The notes below the pieces were generated by a model. It was not told the DNA's origin. It made no database searches and saw nothing but the letters and a program-made list of their open reading frames with translations. A stretch of DNA of 64,000 bases, from NCBI GenBank assembly GCA_029582165.1, contig CM055875.1:8167501-8231500 (forward strand), written 5' to 3'. Each line of letters starts with the position of its first letter. Position 1 is the stretch's first letter. Made by a program: the position numbers and the translations under genes. The DNA comes from Portulaca oleracea (Eukaryota > Streptophyta > Magnoliopsida > Caryophyllales > Portulacaceae). This document shows positions 44,995-56,614 of this stretch, piece by piece.

Positions 44995-46221
44995 AGGCCT
45001 GGGCATTGGGCTGGGGCCCCTATGGACTGCAAGGGTCAAGACTTTAAACATAGGGTCAAAGCCCATTTAAGACTGTATAGGGTCGGGCTGTGTTAGGGTC
45101 AGTGTTGTTCGGGCCAGGTAAGGGCCACTCGCGGGTCAGTTTAGGGTCAGAGAAATGACCCTCAGGCGGTCAGGCCTCAGTCCATCTTAGTCACACACTC
45201 ACACTCACAGTTAGGGTTCTCTGCTCTCTGGCGCCTCTCCAACTTTTTCCATCTCTTCTCTGTTCTCACTCACCGTCCATCTCGGGTTCTCACTCACCAT
45301 TCATCTCCGGTGGTAAATCGACTTTCCACTGCCGGAAACTCGACTCGTCGTCCCCAATTTGCATAGATCTCCAGTTTGTACACCAAATCGTCGGAATTGC
45401 GAAGAGCACTGACGAGGAACGGTGGCTTTCTGAGTCATCTTTCGTCACTTCCGCAGCCTATGCCTCTGTCTCTGCAGCTTCTCCGGCGAGCCGTTTCTGA
45501 CCCAGCGCCGCTCAGAGTCCCTGTTTCCCATCCCCAGGTAACTACTGCCGCTAATCATTCTGATGCTCTTTAATGGACATTTTCTTCATTTACTTTCCTG
45601 GGTTTTGATATTTTGTTGAATTCAAGCTGTGAATAAATTGAGCAAGAATTTGGCGCAGATGAACAAGGCGTTCAATGAAATCGCAATTGTACCACCACTT
45701 GACAGACATGAGTAAAACCTAACATTTCTCTACTGCCTCTAAACAATCGTAAAAGAGTTAGGTAATGGGTAGGTAATTACACGACAATAGCTAATTAAAT
45801 TCTCCTCTTAAATTTTAAATGTCTAGTAAAATTTGTGTATGTGATTTTAATTGTCCAGTAGAATTTATGAAGCCATTGAGGTTTGTGGTTGTTTGGTTTT
45901 GTCCCCAATTTTCTTTAAATTTGATCGATACTTTGAATTTATGTATATATTATGGGTCTTAATTTGTGTGTGTAATTTGTTTTTCTCGGACGAAGGAAAG
46001 AATTTTTCTGGTGTTGGAGTACTGCGATGGGGGAGACCTTTGTGCATATATTCATTGACCCAACATCACAACATAGTACATGGGCGGGTCATGAGCGGGT
46101 CAGGGTCAGCTGGCCCATGACCTGACCCAACCCTTTGTCTCAAAAGTGTTGACCCGACCCTAGCTCGTAAGTAAAGGGTCGGCCCTGACCCGGCCCGACC
46201 CAGCCCGTTGCCCAGCTCTAG
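44995..46221. mobile_element. Non-autonomous hAT-type element with captured sequence (1.2 kb)
   Basis: Flanked by perfect 8-mers TTCTAAAT (44987-44994 and 46222-46229). Ends are imperfect inverted repeats: left GCCTGGGCATTGGGCTGGG, right (reverse) AGCTGGGCAACGGGCTGGG. Subterminal zones are rich in GGGTC/GACCC phrases in opposite orientations. The middle (45180-45700) is different in composition and looks like part of a gene. No transposase was found. Confidence 0.82.
45220..45700 (+). pseudogene. Possible captured gene fragment inside the hAT element
   Basis: A CT- and CG-richer stretch unlike the surrounding GGGTC repeats. It resembles a plant 5' untranslated region followed by a coding exon (frame from 45376 with PLSLQLLRRAVSDPAPLRVPVSHPQ), with a CAG|GTAACT donor-like site at 45537/45538. 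A possible acceptor after ATTCAAG near 45628 is followed by an open phrase LSKNLAQMNKAFNEIA. The source gene was not recognised. It could also be the untranslated leader of the autonomous hAT parent. Confidence 0.4.
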
Positions 46222-46229
46222 TTCTAAAT

Positions 46230-46384
46230 AGTCTTTTAAGGAATTATAACATAATTTTTTTACATATAAAACCAATACTTTATTTTTAAAAAATGTAATA
46301 ACTCAAAATAAAACTATAATTACATAATTCACTTATGAATATTAAATTAAACGAGATTAAAACAATGTTAAATAATCATATGCA
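46230..46384. other. Short AT-rich spacer
   Basis: Nothing recognised between the hAT-type element and the pararetrovirus-like sequence. Confidence 0.4.
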
Positions 46385-48306
46385 TTAACTTAACAAAAAC
46401 ATAACACCAATGATTTTGTAACTATAGAATCTAAACTCTTGATTGGAATGGAATCTTGATCTTGATAATATCTCCGACAAACTTGAATTATTGTGGACGG
46501 TAGGCAGGAACCACGTAACACTTGAACAGTATTGAGCAATAATTTTGATATGGCGAATTTTGAATAGTAACTGATGAATCACCTTCTTGAAATAGTAATC
46601 GAAATAATTTGCCGACATGAATGATATCTTGATTAATGGCCATTTGCATAGTGGTGAGGGATGTGGCTTCCACGAAATGGCTAGTTGATCTTGAAGTGAC
46701 TCAATTGTTGCATTTAGTAACAATTTCATATGGGTCTTGAGCACATGGTCCATCAAATGGATCATAATTTGAATGGACTGACGTTGAAGATTCTGATGAA
46801 TTTGCACTTGAAAGAAGAAGTAGTTGTTGTTGCCGTTTCTTGAGTAATTTAATCTCCTGCTTGAGTAATTGAATTTCTTCAACGTGAGCTTTTGCTTTTT
46901 CTTTTTCTTTTCCTTTTGAATTTTTCTCTTGCTTTTGTGGAGTTGTTGGAATGACTTGAGCTGGAGGATTAGGCTTAATACCCAATGCGGATTGGATATT
47001 AAACTTGTCCCACCATTTGATTTTGTATTCTCGGACCAGCAAAAAATCCATGGAAAACCATATTTCTTATGGAATGATATCTCCTTGAGATCTGGACTAA
47101 TAAGCAAGTTGATTGAATAAGTGTTGTAAGCACGTTTGACTTCTTCTGGCCATTGTCTTGAGTACGTCACATAGTGATCCATCATTCGTAGAACCCTATG
47201 GGAAATTGAGTCTCTGTTCTTGTATCAAAACTAATAAACCATGAATGATTGAATGCACGGTAAACGAATGTGCAATACCAGGAATTTTCGTAATCAACAT
47301 AGTTGTAGCCTGATGGGTTGAATGATAAGGAAAATGGCTTGAGTGCATGCCTACTGGGAAAATCGTTTCCAGTCAGTACTTTGAGGATCGTAATTTTTTA
47401 ATAGGCTATGGAGTTGGGGTTGGTGCGATCTGGAACATGTTGAATTTCGACTGATTTTGAATCAACAAGTATGAATTCATAAAATAGTCTGGTTTTGTGA
47501 GGATTATTATGAAAAAAGTAACAATCAAGCGTGAATGTAGTTTTGACAAATTCATTGAGTTGGGGAATGGATTGAGGTTGTCTGAATCTTGTGTAAAGGA
47601 CTTGGTCTTTATTTGGTTTTGTAAATTATTTGGAATCAATAATGGAGGGTGGTTTTGAAGTTGTTTGAGTCTTTGAAGAGGCTTGACATAGGTCAGAGGT
47701 GGAAATTCTTGACTGGGAAGAGCTTGAAAGGTATTGGTAGTAGGTATTGAATATTGAGAATGTATTTGAGTAGGAGGCTTCATTGCATAATGTTGTGCAG
47801 TTTGAATGGATCTTTCTTTCTTTCAATCTTGACTCATATTAAGAGGTGAAAATAAAGAAAATTCAGTCAAAAATAATCTTAATGCAAAACATTTTGAAAA
47901 ACTTGTTTTGGGAATATTTTGAAAAGTAATTTTGAAATAATATTGCTCCGACTTGGGTACTATATGATATAGTAATCTCTTAATTGAGTTTCTATGCGTT
48001 TGAGACATTCCCTAAACTGTTGTAGACGATGCTCATAATAATGCCTTTGACCAACAAGTTCATTACTTTTCAAAGTTAAATGGTAAAATCTTATTTGATA
48101 CTCATTATTAGGAGGCCTGAACTTACGTTCTGGTAATGCTAATAATTCACGTAAATTTGAATGAAGGTCGTCTATTTCTTTATTTAATGGAATAAGTTCT
48201 TGAGTCTCTTTAGCAATGCAATCAAGAAGATCATGTCTCATACTTGAAAGAAAATGTTTTTCTGAGTATTTTTTAACAACATTAATTTGAGGAAATATGA
48301 AATACC
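46385..48306 (-). pseudogene. Pararetrovirus-like (caulimovirid-like) sequence, left part
   Basis: Decayed minus-strand coding sequence. A coiled-coil-like segment is at 48241-47960 (ELIPLNKEIDDLHSNLREL). A middle part at about 47700-47250 is in broken frames, with an aromatic-rich region near 47330-47220. A segment near 47185-46990 contains DHYVTYSRQWPEEVKRAYN and ISPDLKEISFHKKYGFPWIF, followed by a Lys/Gln-rich coiled coil. I associate these phrases with polyprotein-like sequences of endogenous pararetroviruses in plants, but this is pattern memory. Stops and frameshifts abound. The order relative to the protease-like part at 61005-61440 is unusual, so rearrangement is possible. No virus could be expressed from it as it stands. 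Confidence 0.45.
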
Positions 48307-48571
48307 TTTTTTTTCATTGAAAACAAACCATTCCAACCTTCATTAATTCAAATAAACAGTATTCTCTGCCAATACATCAAGAATAATAGGTGGGGGGGGG
48401 GGTATCCCAAACTGTATTCAATCTATTTGTCAAGCAATACTTTGCCACTTTATATGCTACTTCATTTCTTTGTCTGCTCACCCAAGAAATGTGCTTTACC
48501 CTGCTGTTGATCGTTCTCCAACCCACTTCTTCATACCTCATCAAAAACTCACTTCTGCCAAAATTTCCAGT

Positions 48572-48901
48572 TTAAATTTTTTGCACCACTACTTGAGCAT
48601 CACTATCCACAGAACACAAGTCCTCACCTTTCTTCTCATTCATCTCCATGGCAAACAGGATAGCTTGGAGTTCAGCTAGCTCTAGATCCCAAAAGGCCTC
48701 TACACATTTTCCCCCTGCCATCAGAAATTCTCCATTTGCATCCCAAACTACACATCCCATGGCCACCACCCCATTCTCCTTGTCCACCGCAGCATCACAG
48801 TTGATTTTTACACCGTCCTCCGAACCCGGCATTGGTTCAGTTCTCGAACTGTCAATTGGGTCTCGCCGGACTCTCGTGTCTACAAAAACTCTGTGTGGCA
48901 C
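48572..48901 (-). pseudogene. LINE B RNase H domain
   Basis: The C-terminal RNase H (RVT_3-like) of a plant LINE. Catalytic positions are visible: Asp in INCDAAV, Glu in ELAELQAI, Asp in VDSDAQ. It has a shifted or interrupted frame relative to the zf-RVT part (near 48900-49050). A stop follows soon after the last motif, so the final part of the fold seems lost. LINE A and LINE C lack this domain. Confidence 0.78.
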
Positions 48902-49053
48902 CGTCCCGCTCTCTCCGCTACAACGCTCCCATCCACTCCTCTATTGATTCTAACAAACTCATTCCGTACCCACCAAATACTCCACAGCCCGTACCCCAGT
49001 AAGCCTACTTCCTCCTCCTTCACTATCTCACACATATTCAGCAACCAATCTAA

Positions 49054-49494
49054 TCAAGTTGTACCCCTGACCTCCATAACCTCCTCAATTCCAATGTGAC
49101 TCCAAACCTCCTCAACCCACTGACATTCAAAAAAAGCATGTTTTTGGGATTCCAAATTTTCGTTACAAATGTCACACACAGCCGATTCTACACACCTACG
49201 TTTGAAAAGACTGACCCTAGTAGGAAAGATATTTTTTGCGAATCGCCATAGAAATTTTTTTACTCTTGGATGCACTTGTATTCCCCACAGCCGCTTCCAA
49301 GTTGTCGAGTCCACACCAGATGAAGAGGAGCCCTCTTGCAGTGATACGGCTAGACAATAGCCACTCTTCACTGTATATTCACCATTTCTTGTGTGCGCCC
49401 ATCTCACTTCGTCGGCCATCCCCTTACTTGGTAGTGGGATTGATAGGATGGTTTTTGCAGTATTCGCATCGAACAACTGTTTCACAAGGCCTAC
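49054..49494 (-). pseudogene. LINE B zf-RVT region, downstream half
   Basis: The part of LINE B ORF2 beyond the gypsy insertion. TTWKRLWGIQVHPRVKKFLWR and CDICNENLESQKHAFFEC are typical of the zinc-binding region after plant LINE RTs. The frame is open for 143 residues up to the CRM-element border, where the target duplication CCTAC starts (49490-49494). Confidence 0.82.
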
Positions 49495-50794
49495 TGATGG
49501 AGACCATCCAGCAAGTCCAATAGCAACTCAAATGTCATCAGCAAGTTCAGACCAGGAGGAGGAGGATGATGCAGCCACAGAAACAGCTCGAGCAACTTCT
49601 ACATCATCTTCATCACCCAAGGAAGTTCAAGCAGCAGTTTCATCACCAGCATTGTTAGCAGCAACCTTGTTAAGCCAAACTCAGCAGTTGTTGGAGCATT
49701 TCTAGAAGAAATAGCAGGCTTCCATTCTCAGCAGCAGTTCAAGGAGTCTACAGCAACCACCAGCCCATCAACTTCATCCATTCAGACTTGCTACACCTTG
49801 GTAAGGCAAGTCCTGGCCAGCACAGCCACTCATCCCACCAGCATTGGCCATTCAGGTCAATTCCAGTTCCCAGCACAAATAGTCCAAACAGGCATCTTTC
49901 TCAATTCTGTATCTTTGAATTGAGTAAGATTCAGCAAAGGTTCCCCAGGAGTTTTTTGTTCCTTGTCATATATTTTCCATGGACAAGTCAAATCCCAGCA
50001 TGTTCGAGCTAGGAAGCATCAAGTTACAGTCCTGTAACTAAGTTATTTTTGTTCAACTACAATGAGGGTTATCTAAGTATTTTCCAGCCTTCCTTAAGCT
50101 ATTAAGATTACATCTAGCTTAAGAAAAGCCCGGCAAAGTTACTGAGGTAACTTAGAGTTACCCTCCCAGCTAGGAAAGGCCCTATTAATTGCCAACCTTT
50201 GGGGTTTTGGTCCAATCAGAAGCTAACTTTGTTTTTCCTTTCATTTTCAATTGTATCCGGATGATATTAGCTAGAATAGGATGTAATGTAATGTATTTGA
50301 TTTAGTTCAGTAGCTAGTTTAGAAGGGAGATTAGTAGGTTACTTTAATTAAGTGCCTCTAATCAAACTATTTAGGATTAGCTATATATAGTGATGTATTC
50401 AGCAACTTAAGAACACAATCAGTGATATTTTCAATAGCATTCTGAGTGCCATAGTTGAGCCTTTCGTTTGTGAGTGTCAACAAACTCTCATTTGGTTGAA
50501 TCTACTTCAGTATCCAGGAGTTGGCAACCCTGGTGGTGTGTGTAGAGCTTACTTGCTTCAGTGGTGGTGTGCCTGTATCTGCTGAGGTAACTAAGTCCTT
50601 GCCCTTGTGTTTATCATGTGGTGTGCCTGTATCAGAGTGAGCACAAGTCTATCCTTTTAATTCCTTGTTAGGTTGTCATCTATTCCAGCTAATTGCATCT
50701 AGTTAGCTTAGTTTAAAGTCATCAACAGTGAGTGTGGTTCTGTGTGGTGTATTGTAAGTTCTATACTCTGATCTTTGTGAGCTTGCATAGATCA
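49495..50794 (+). repeat. 5' LTR of the CRM-like element
   Basis: 1300 bases from TGATGGAGACC to GCATAGATCA. It lacks a segment of about 57 bases present in the 3' LTR near 55780-55836. A TATA-like CTATATATAG is at 50381-50390. Confidence 0.92.
50381..50390 (+). promoter_or_regulatory. TATA-like box in the CRM-like LTR
   Basis: CTATATATAG in U3, repeated at 56197-56206 in the 3' LTR. Confidence 0.5.
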
Positions 50795-50797
50795 TCT

Positions 50798-50809
50798 TGG
50801 TATCAGAGC
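50798..50809 (+). promoter_or_regulatory. Primer binding site
   Basis: TGGTATCAGAGC, three bases after the LTR. This is the classical plant site complementary to the initiator methionine tRNA 3' end. Confidence 0.9.
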
Positions 50810-50848
50810 TGTGTTCTATCTTGGAGTGTGTTGCTTGTTATAGTTGAA

Positions 50849-51960
50849 ATGGACGGAGCTAGTAAAACACCCCAGGAAGTCTTATAACATACCTTAAAAT
50901 AAAAAGAAGTGGAGCAGAAAATGAAATTCTTGAGTTAGCAATTGCAGTATTACATGAGATTGCATAGAAATGAGTTAAATAGGGAGACTGATGAAGAGAT
51001 GGAGGAAGGAGAAGGTGAGAATCCTTTTAGTAGGACAGAGAGAGGAGGTCGAGGTCTTAGGCCTATACACAGAAGAAGGAGAAGAGTTAGGAGATCACCT
51101 AGGATTAGTGAGCCTGTGGAAAATAATGAGAGTGAAAGGGAAGAAAGAAGGGAAGACAGGAGGGTTGAGAAGCTAGATTTCAATATTGATATACCTGAAT
51201 ATGCAGGGGAGTTAGATCCTGATGTCTTCTTAGATTAGTTACACACAGTAGAAAGGGTCTTTGACTTGAAAGAGGTTTCAGACGGAAATAAAGTGAAGTT
51301 TGTAGCCTTAAAGTTGAAAAAGTATGCTTCTACTTGGTGGACTAATCTGCAGAGGAGAAGACTGGAGATTAGAGAAGATAGGGTGAGCACCTGGATAGAG
51401 ATGAGGCAGAAGTTGAAAGAGAAGTTCCTTCCAGATAACTACATGAAGGAAAACTGTTTCAAGTCACAGCATTTTGTGCAGGGAAGCAAGTCTGTTGAAG
51501 ACTATACTAAGGAGTTTGAGCACTTGCTTTAGAAGTGTAATATGCAAGAGAATGAAGTGCAAACTTATGTTAGATATCTTGCAGGTTGGAATGAAAGTAT
51601 CAAGAATGTTGTTGAGCTGCAGGTTTATGACTCACTTGATGAGCTGAGCTCTTTGGCTCACAAAGTGGAGCAGCAGAAGAAAGCTAGAGTAAAATACTAC
51701 AGCAGCAGATACCCAACCAAACCTTACACCCAAGCCAAGCCAAATCCCTACAGCAAGCCTTATATTCCCCCATAAAGAACCTATCCACCTCCACCCCCAC
51801 CTCAATCCAGATATCCAGCCCCAAGACCCCCACAAAATCAGCCACAAAATCCCCCACAAAGAACCCCAGCCCCTGTTAGTAAAGCCTTCCCAGAAAGAAG
51901 ATGCTTCAGGTGCCAAGGACTAGGGCACACAACATCTGAGTGTCCAAACAGGAGAGCAAT
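50849..51960 (+). pseudogene. CRM-like gag
   Basis: The capsid region. An ATG at 50849 opens a frame that stops after 12 codons and continues in the same frame with several stops. An Arg/Glu-rich N-terminal part lies at 51000-51170 (RRRRRVRRS, EREERREDRRVEKLDFNIDIPEYAGELDP). The gag core is at 51240-51530 (KVKFVALKLKKYASTWWTNLQ; EKFLPDNYMKENCFKSQHF; YTKEFEHLL). A Pro-rich stretch follows, and then a zinc knuckle CFRCQGLGHTTSEC near 51905. Stops lie at 51236-51238, 51530-51532 and 51773-51775. Confidence 0.85.
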
Positions 51961-51964
51961 TACT

Positions 51965-52597
51965 TTGGCTGAGTTTCAGGAAGCTCTTTTGCTTGATCCT
52001 GAGCCTTTTGATGAAGAAGAGCAGTATGAAGAGCCCCATGGAGACCCTGTATATGATGAAGAAGAGGTTGAAGCAGGACCTGATGAAGGAGAAATGCTAG
52101 TGATCAGGAGGATCTTGAGCAGTTCAGCAGTGGATGAAGCAGCAGAACAAAGGGAGAACATTTTCCACACCAGATGCATAGTTGGTGGGAAAATTTGCTC
52201 CTTGATCAGTGATGGAGGTAGCTGCACCAATCCAGCCTCTGAAACCATGGTGAAGAAGCTCAATTTGGCTACCAGCACCCATTCAGCCCCCTATACCATA
52301 CAGTGGTTGAACCAGAGTAAAGGTATCAAGATTTCTTCTAGATGCCTTGTCAATTTCTCAATTGGTTCAGCTTGTAGAGATGAAGTTTGGTGTAATGTGA
52401 TTCCTATATATGCTTGTCACCTATTGTTAGGGAGACCTTGGATGTATGACAGGTCTGTTAACCATAATGGGAGAGAAAACACATATTCCCTTTGCCTAAA
52501 TAGCAAAAAGATCACCCTTACCCCCCTTAGACCATCCCAGCTCACAAAAAGACCCAAGAACCTTATTGTTGAGCCTAGATGTTCTTTTGCCAGCTGA
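51965..52597 (+). pseudogene. CRM-like aspartic protease
   Basis: An open frame of 210 residues after gag. Acidic N-terminal part, then the protease with active site ISDGGSCTNPAS near 52200-52245 and the C-terminal LLLGRPWMYD near 52425. Asp-Gly-Gly-Ser is kept. A frameshift near 52590 leads to the RT region. Confidence 0.82.
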
Positions 52598-53640
52598 ACA
52601 GCATGAGTTCAGTGAGCAAAGTGGAATCATTCTGCTTGACAGTGAGGAAGACCTACCTCCACAAAATGACCACCCCCTATTTCAACCTATCCTAAATCTG
52701 TACCTACATGTCTTTCCTGAAGAAATGCCCCCAGACCTACCCCCTAAGAGAGACATACAGCACAAGATAGATCTTGTCCCAGGGTCTGTCTTGCCAAACA
52801 AACTTGCCTACAAAATGAACCCAGCTAAGACAAATGAGATCCAAAGATAGGTTGATGAGCTACTAGAGAAGGGTATGATAAGGGAAAGTTTGAGCCCCTA
52901 TGCAGTACCAGCCTTATTGGTACCTAAAAAGGATGGCACTCAAATAATGTGCATTAACTGTAGAGCTATTAACAAAATTACTGTTAAGTACAGATACAAT
53001 TCCAAGGCTTGAAGATATGCTTGATGAACTGCATGGCTCAGTTGTGTTTTCTAAGATTGATCTGAGAATTGGCTACTACCAGATCAGGATATGTGAACGG
53101 GATGAATGGAAAACAGCTTTCAAGAAAAAAGGAGGGTTATTTGAGTGGTTGGTCATGCCTTTTGGCCTGACAAATGCACCATCCACATTCATAAGGCAGC
53201 CATTGATTGGTAAGTGTGTTTTTGTCTATTTTGATGACATATTTATTTACAGTCAATCTGACTAGGAGCATATTGACCACTTAAAGAGTGTAATGGAGAT
53301 ATTGAGAAAGGAGCAGTTGTATGGAATTTAAAGAAGTGCCAATTCTTTGCAAGCCAAGTCTCTTTTCTTGGCTACATAGTGACAGCAGCAGGGATTCAAG
53401 TGGATGAGGAAAAGGTCAAAGCAATCAGGGAGTGGCCTATTCCCAGTTCAATTCAGCAAATTAGAAGTTTTCATGGTTTAGCTTCATTTTACAGGAGGTT
53501 TATGAGGAATTTTAGCACCATCCTAGCCCCTATGACAGAGCTAGTGAAGGGCAAAAGTTTCTCTTGGACACCAGCAGCACAAAGAGCATTGAAGAGGTTA
53601 AGAGGCAGCTTATGTCAGCACCAGTTCTAGCTTTTCCAAG
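52598..53640 (+). pseudogene. CRM-like reverse transcriptase
   Basis: RT blocks in broken frames: FPEEMPPDLPPKRDIQHKIDL near 52715, [27 protein letters not shown] near 52850-52930, then a shift. [15 protein letters not shown] is near 53050, [14 protein letters not shown] near 53160, and [13 protein letters not shown] near 53225 with the catalytic Asp pair. Between NAPSTFIR and the DD motif several residues of the usual block (around LMN and the following helix) seem deleted. The connection with FLGYIVTAAGIQVDEEKVKAI follows near 53360. Confidence 0.85.
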
Positions 53641-54000
53641 CTTCTATAAGGTTTTTGAAGTGGAGTGTGATGCTTCAAGTGTTGGCATAGGAGCAGTCCT
53701 AACCTAAGAAGGCAAACCTGTTGCTTACTTCAGTGAAAAAATGAATGATGCCAAGAGGAGATACAACACCTATGATAAAGAGTTCTATGTTATCATCAGA
53801 GCTCTTCAACACTGGAGGCACTACCTAATTGGAGCTGAGTTCATATTGCACAGTGATCATGAAGCCTTGAAGTTCATTCAAGGACAGCAGAAACTCAATA
53901 CCAGGCATACTGCTTGGGTAGAGTTCATGCAGCAGTTTCATTCATGATCCACCACAAGTCAGGGAAGCTGAACAAGGGGGCTGATGCTTTATCAAGGAGA
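53641..54000 (+). pseudogene. CRM-like RNase H
   Basis: Ty3-type RNase H after the RT. Asp in [14 protein letters not shown] near 53665, then KRRYNTYDKEFYVIIRALQHWRHYL with Glu, and SDHEALKFI with Asp near 53860. HHKSGKLNKGADALSRR ends the domain. A stop (53706-53708) and a frameshift near 53930 break it. Confidence 0.82.
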
Positions 54001-55199
54001 TATTTGTTGTTGCAGGTCTTAGATGCAAGGGTACTTAGCTTTGAGCAATTGAAAGCCTTGTACAAAGAGGATGATGATTTTGGTGAGATTTTCCATAAGT
54101 GCCAAGGACACCCTCAGTATCATATAGACCAAGGGTTTCTTTTCAAGGGAGCAAGATTGTGCATACCCAAGAGTAGTTTCAGGGAGCTACTGCTTTCAGA
54201 AGTCCATGGAGGATGTCTAGCAGGCCACTTTGGCATTGAGAAAACCCTTCTCATGCTGAAGGAGCATTACTATTGGCCTAGAATGAGAAAAGATGTGGAG
54301 CACTAGGTTAAAAGATGTGCAGTTTGTCATGTAGCAAAGAGCCATAGCCTACCTCAAGGGTTGTATACCCCATTGCCAGTCCTTACAAGTCCAAGATCAC
54401 AAAGGGAAAGAGACTCAGTGATGGTGGTGGTAGACAGATTCAGCAAAATGGCACATTTTATTCCATGCCATACCACCAATGATGCAATAAGAGTAGTAGA
54501 GTTATACTTCCAGGAAGTGGTGAGACTTCATGGAGTCCCTAAGAGCATGGTATCTGATAGGGATGCCAAATTTTTAAGTCATTTCTGGGTGACTCTATGG
54601 AAGAAGCTAGGGACAAGGCTTAAGTACAGCACAGTATGCCATCCACATACTGATGGGCAGACAGAGGTGACCAACAATACACTAGGAACTCTATTGAGAT
54701 CACTTATAAACATAAATAAAACATGATGGGACTCTTTTGCCTCATGCTGAGTTTGCATACAATAGAGCCCCTTCAAAGGCAACTGGCCTTTCCCCATTTC
54801 AGGTGGTATATGGGAGAAATCCTATCACTCATTTGGATTTATCTCCACTAACCAATTCTGTAAAGTTCAGTTATGAAGCAGGTACACATGCAGAGAGGAT
54901 CAAGAAGCTTCATCAGCAGGTTAGAGAGAAAATCATCAAGTACTCTGAGCAAGCAAGCTACTTCAGCCAACAAGCACAGGAGGAAAGTGGTTTTCCAGCC
55001 AGGAGACCTAGTGTGGATACACCTAAGGAAGGACAGGTTCCCAGCAAAGAGAAAAGGCAAGTTAGTCCCAAGAGCAGATGACCCATTTGAAATCCTAGAG
55101 AAAATAGGAGACAACGCCTATAAGTTGGATCTCAGAAGACTATGGAGGGAGTGCCACCTTCAACATTACAGATTTAAGGCCCTATTTTCCAACCCATGA
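54001..55199 (+). pseudogene. CRM-like integrase with a deletion at the first catalytic Asp
   Basis: Zinc region with VHGGCLAGHFG, HYYWPRM and C-x2-C near 54200-54335, one stop at 54304-54306. After [11 protein letters not shown] the sequence goes directly to [15 protein letters not shown], so about 17 residues holding the DF block with the first catalytic Asp are missing compared with the left-edge element. The second Asp (SDRDAKF) and Glu (DGQTEV) remain. C-terminal module from about 55060 (DDPFEILEKIGDNAYKL). Frameshifts near 54725 and 54990. Confidence 0.83.
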
Positions 55200-55244
55200 A
55201 GACCTTCCAAGTTTGAGGACAAACTTTCCTCAACCTGGGGAGGA

Positions 55245-56609
55245 TGATGGAGACCATCCAGCAAGTCCAGCAGCAGCTCAAATGTCATCAGCAAGTTCAG
55301 ACCAGGAGGAGGAGGATGATGCAGCCACAACAACAGCTCGAGCAACTTCTACATCATCTTCATCACCCAAGGAAGTTCAAACAGCAGTATCAGCACCAGC
55401 ATTGTTAGCAGCAAGCCTTGCTAAGCCAAACTCAGTAGCTGTTGGAGCATTTCTAGCAGAAACAGCAGGCTTCCATTCTCAGCAGCAGTTCAAGGAGTCT
55501 ACAGCAACCACCAGCCCACCAACTTCATCCATCCAGACTTGCTACACCTTGGTAAGGCAAGTCCTAGCCAGCACAGCCACTCATCCCACTAGCAATGGCC
55601 ATCCAGGTCAATTCAAGTTCCCAGCACAAACAGTCCAAACAGGCATCTTTCTCAATTTTGTATCTTTGAATTGAGTAAGATTCAGCAAAGGTTCCCCAGG
55701 AGTTTTTTGTTCCTTGTCATGTATTTTCCAAGGACAAGTCAAGTCCCAGCATGTTCGAGGAAGGAAGCATCAAGTTACAAGAACCAGAACAGACAATCCC
55801 AAAAGGATTGTTTGTTATCAGTTTTTCCAGAACTTCAGTCCTGTAGCTAAGTTATTTTTGTTCAGCTACAATGAGGGTTATCTAAGTCTTTTCCAGCCTT
55901 CCTTAAGCTATTGAGATTACATCTAGCTTAAGAAAAGCCCGGCAAAGTTACTGAGGTAACTTAGAGTTACCCTCCCAGCTAGGAAAGGCCCTGATTGGTT
56001 GAAATTGCCAACCTTTGGGGTTTTGGTCCAATCAGAAGCTAACTTTGTTTTTCCTTTCATTTTCAATTGTATCCGGATGATATTAGCTAGAATAGGATGT
56101 AATGTAATGTATTTGATTTAGTTCAGTAGCAAGTTTAGAAGGGAGATTAGCAGGTTACTTTAATTAAGATCCTCTAATTAAACTATTTAGGATTAGCTAT
56201 ATATAGGGATGTATTCAGCAACTTAAGAACACAATCAGTGATATTTTCAATAGCATTCTGAGTGCCATAGTTGAGCCTCTTGTTTGTGAGTGTCAGCAAA
56301 CTCTCATGTGGTTGAATCTACTTCAGTATCCAGGAGTTGGCAACCCTGGTGGTGTGTGTAGAGCTTACTTGCTTCAGTGGTGGTGTGCCTGTATCTGCTG
56401 AGGTAACTAAGTCCTTGCCCTTGTGTTTATCATGTGGTGTGCCTGTATCAGAGTGAGCACAAGTCTATCCTTTTAATTCCTTGTTGGGTTGTCATCTATT
56501 CCAGCTAATTGCATCCAGTTAGCTTAGTTTAAAGTCATCAACAGTGAGTGTGGTTCTGTGTGGTGTATTGTAAGTTCAATACTCTGATCTTTGGAGCTTG
56601 CATACATCA
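55245..56609 (+). repeat. 3' LTR of the CRM-like element
   Basis: 1365 bases from TGATGGAGACC to GCATACATCA, preceded by the purine-rich CTGGGGAGGA. It includes about 57 bases absent from the 5' LTR. The next five bases CCTAC match those before the 5' LTR. Confidence 0.92.
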
Positions 56610-56614
56610 CCTAC

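Larger units (their letters stand above)
49495..56609 (+). mobile_element. CRM-like Ty3/gypsy retrotransposon, near-complete, nested in LINE B
   Basis: A 7.1-kb element with both LTRs, primer site, gag, protease, RT, RNase H, integrase and purine tract. It is flanked by a perfect 5-bp target duplication CCTAC (49490-49494 and 56610-56614). Its integrase matches the CRM-like wording of the left-edge element. All coding parts have stops and frameshifts. The LTRs are alike except for a 57-base segment absent from the 5' copy and some substitutions. Confidence 0.92.

Noticed and set aside
45851..46275. Frames at the right end of the second hAT-type element
   Set aside because: They encode the translated GGGTC/GACCC subterminal repeats.
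49391..49705. Ser/Ala-rich frames at the CRM-like LTR start
   Set aside because: They run across the LINE/LTR border and translate LTR sequence; the same peptide appears at 55213-55674 in the other LTR.
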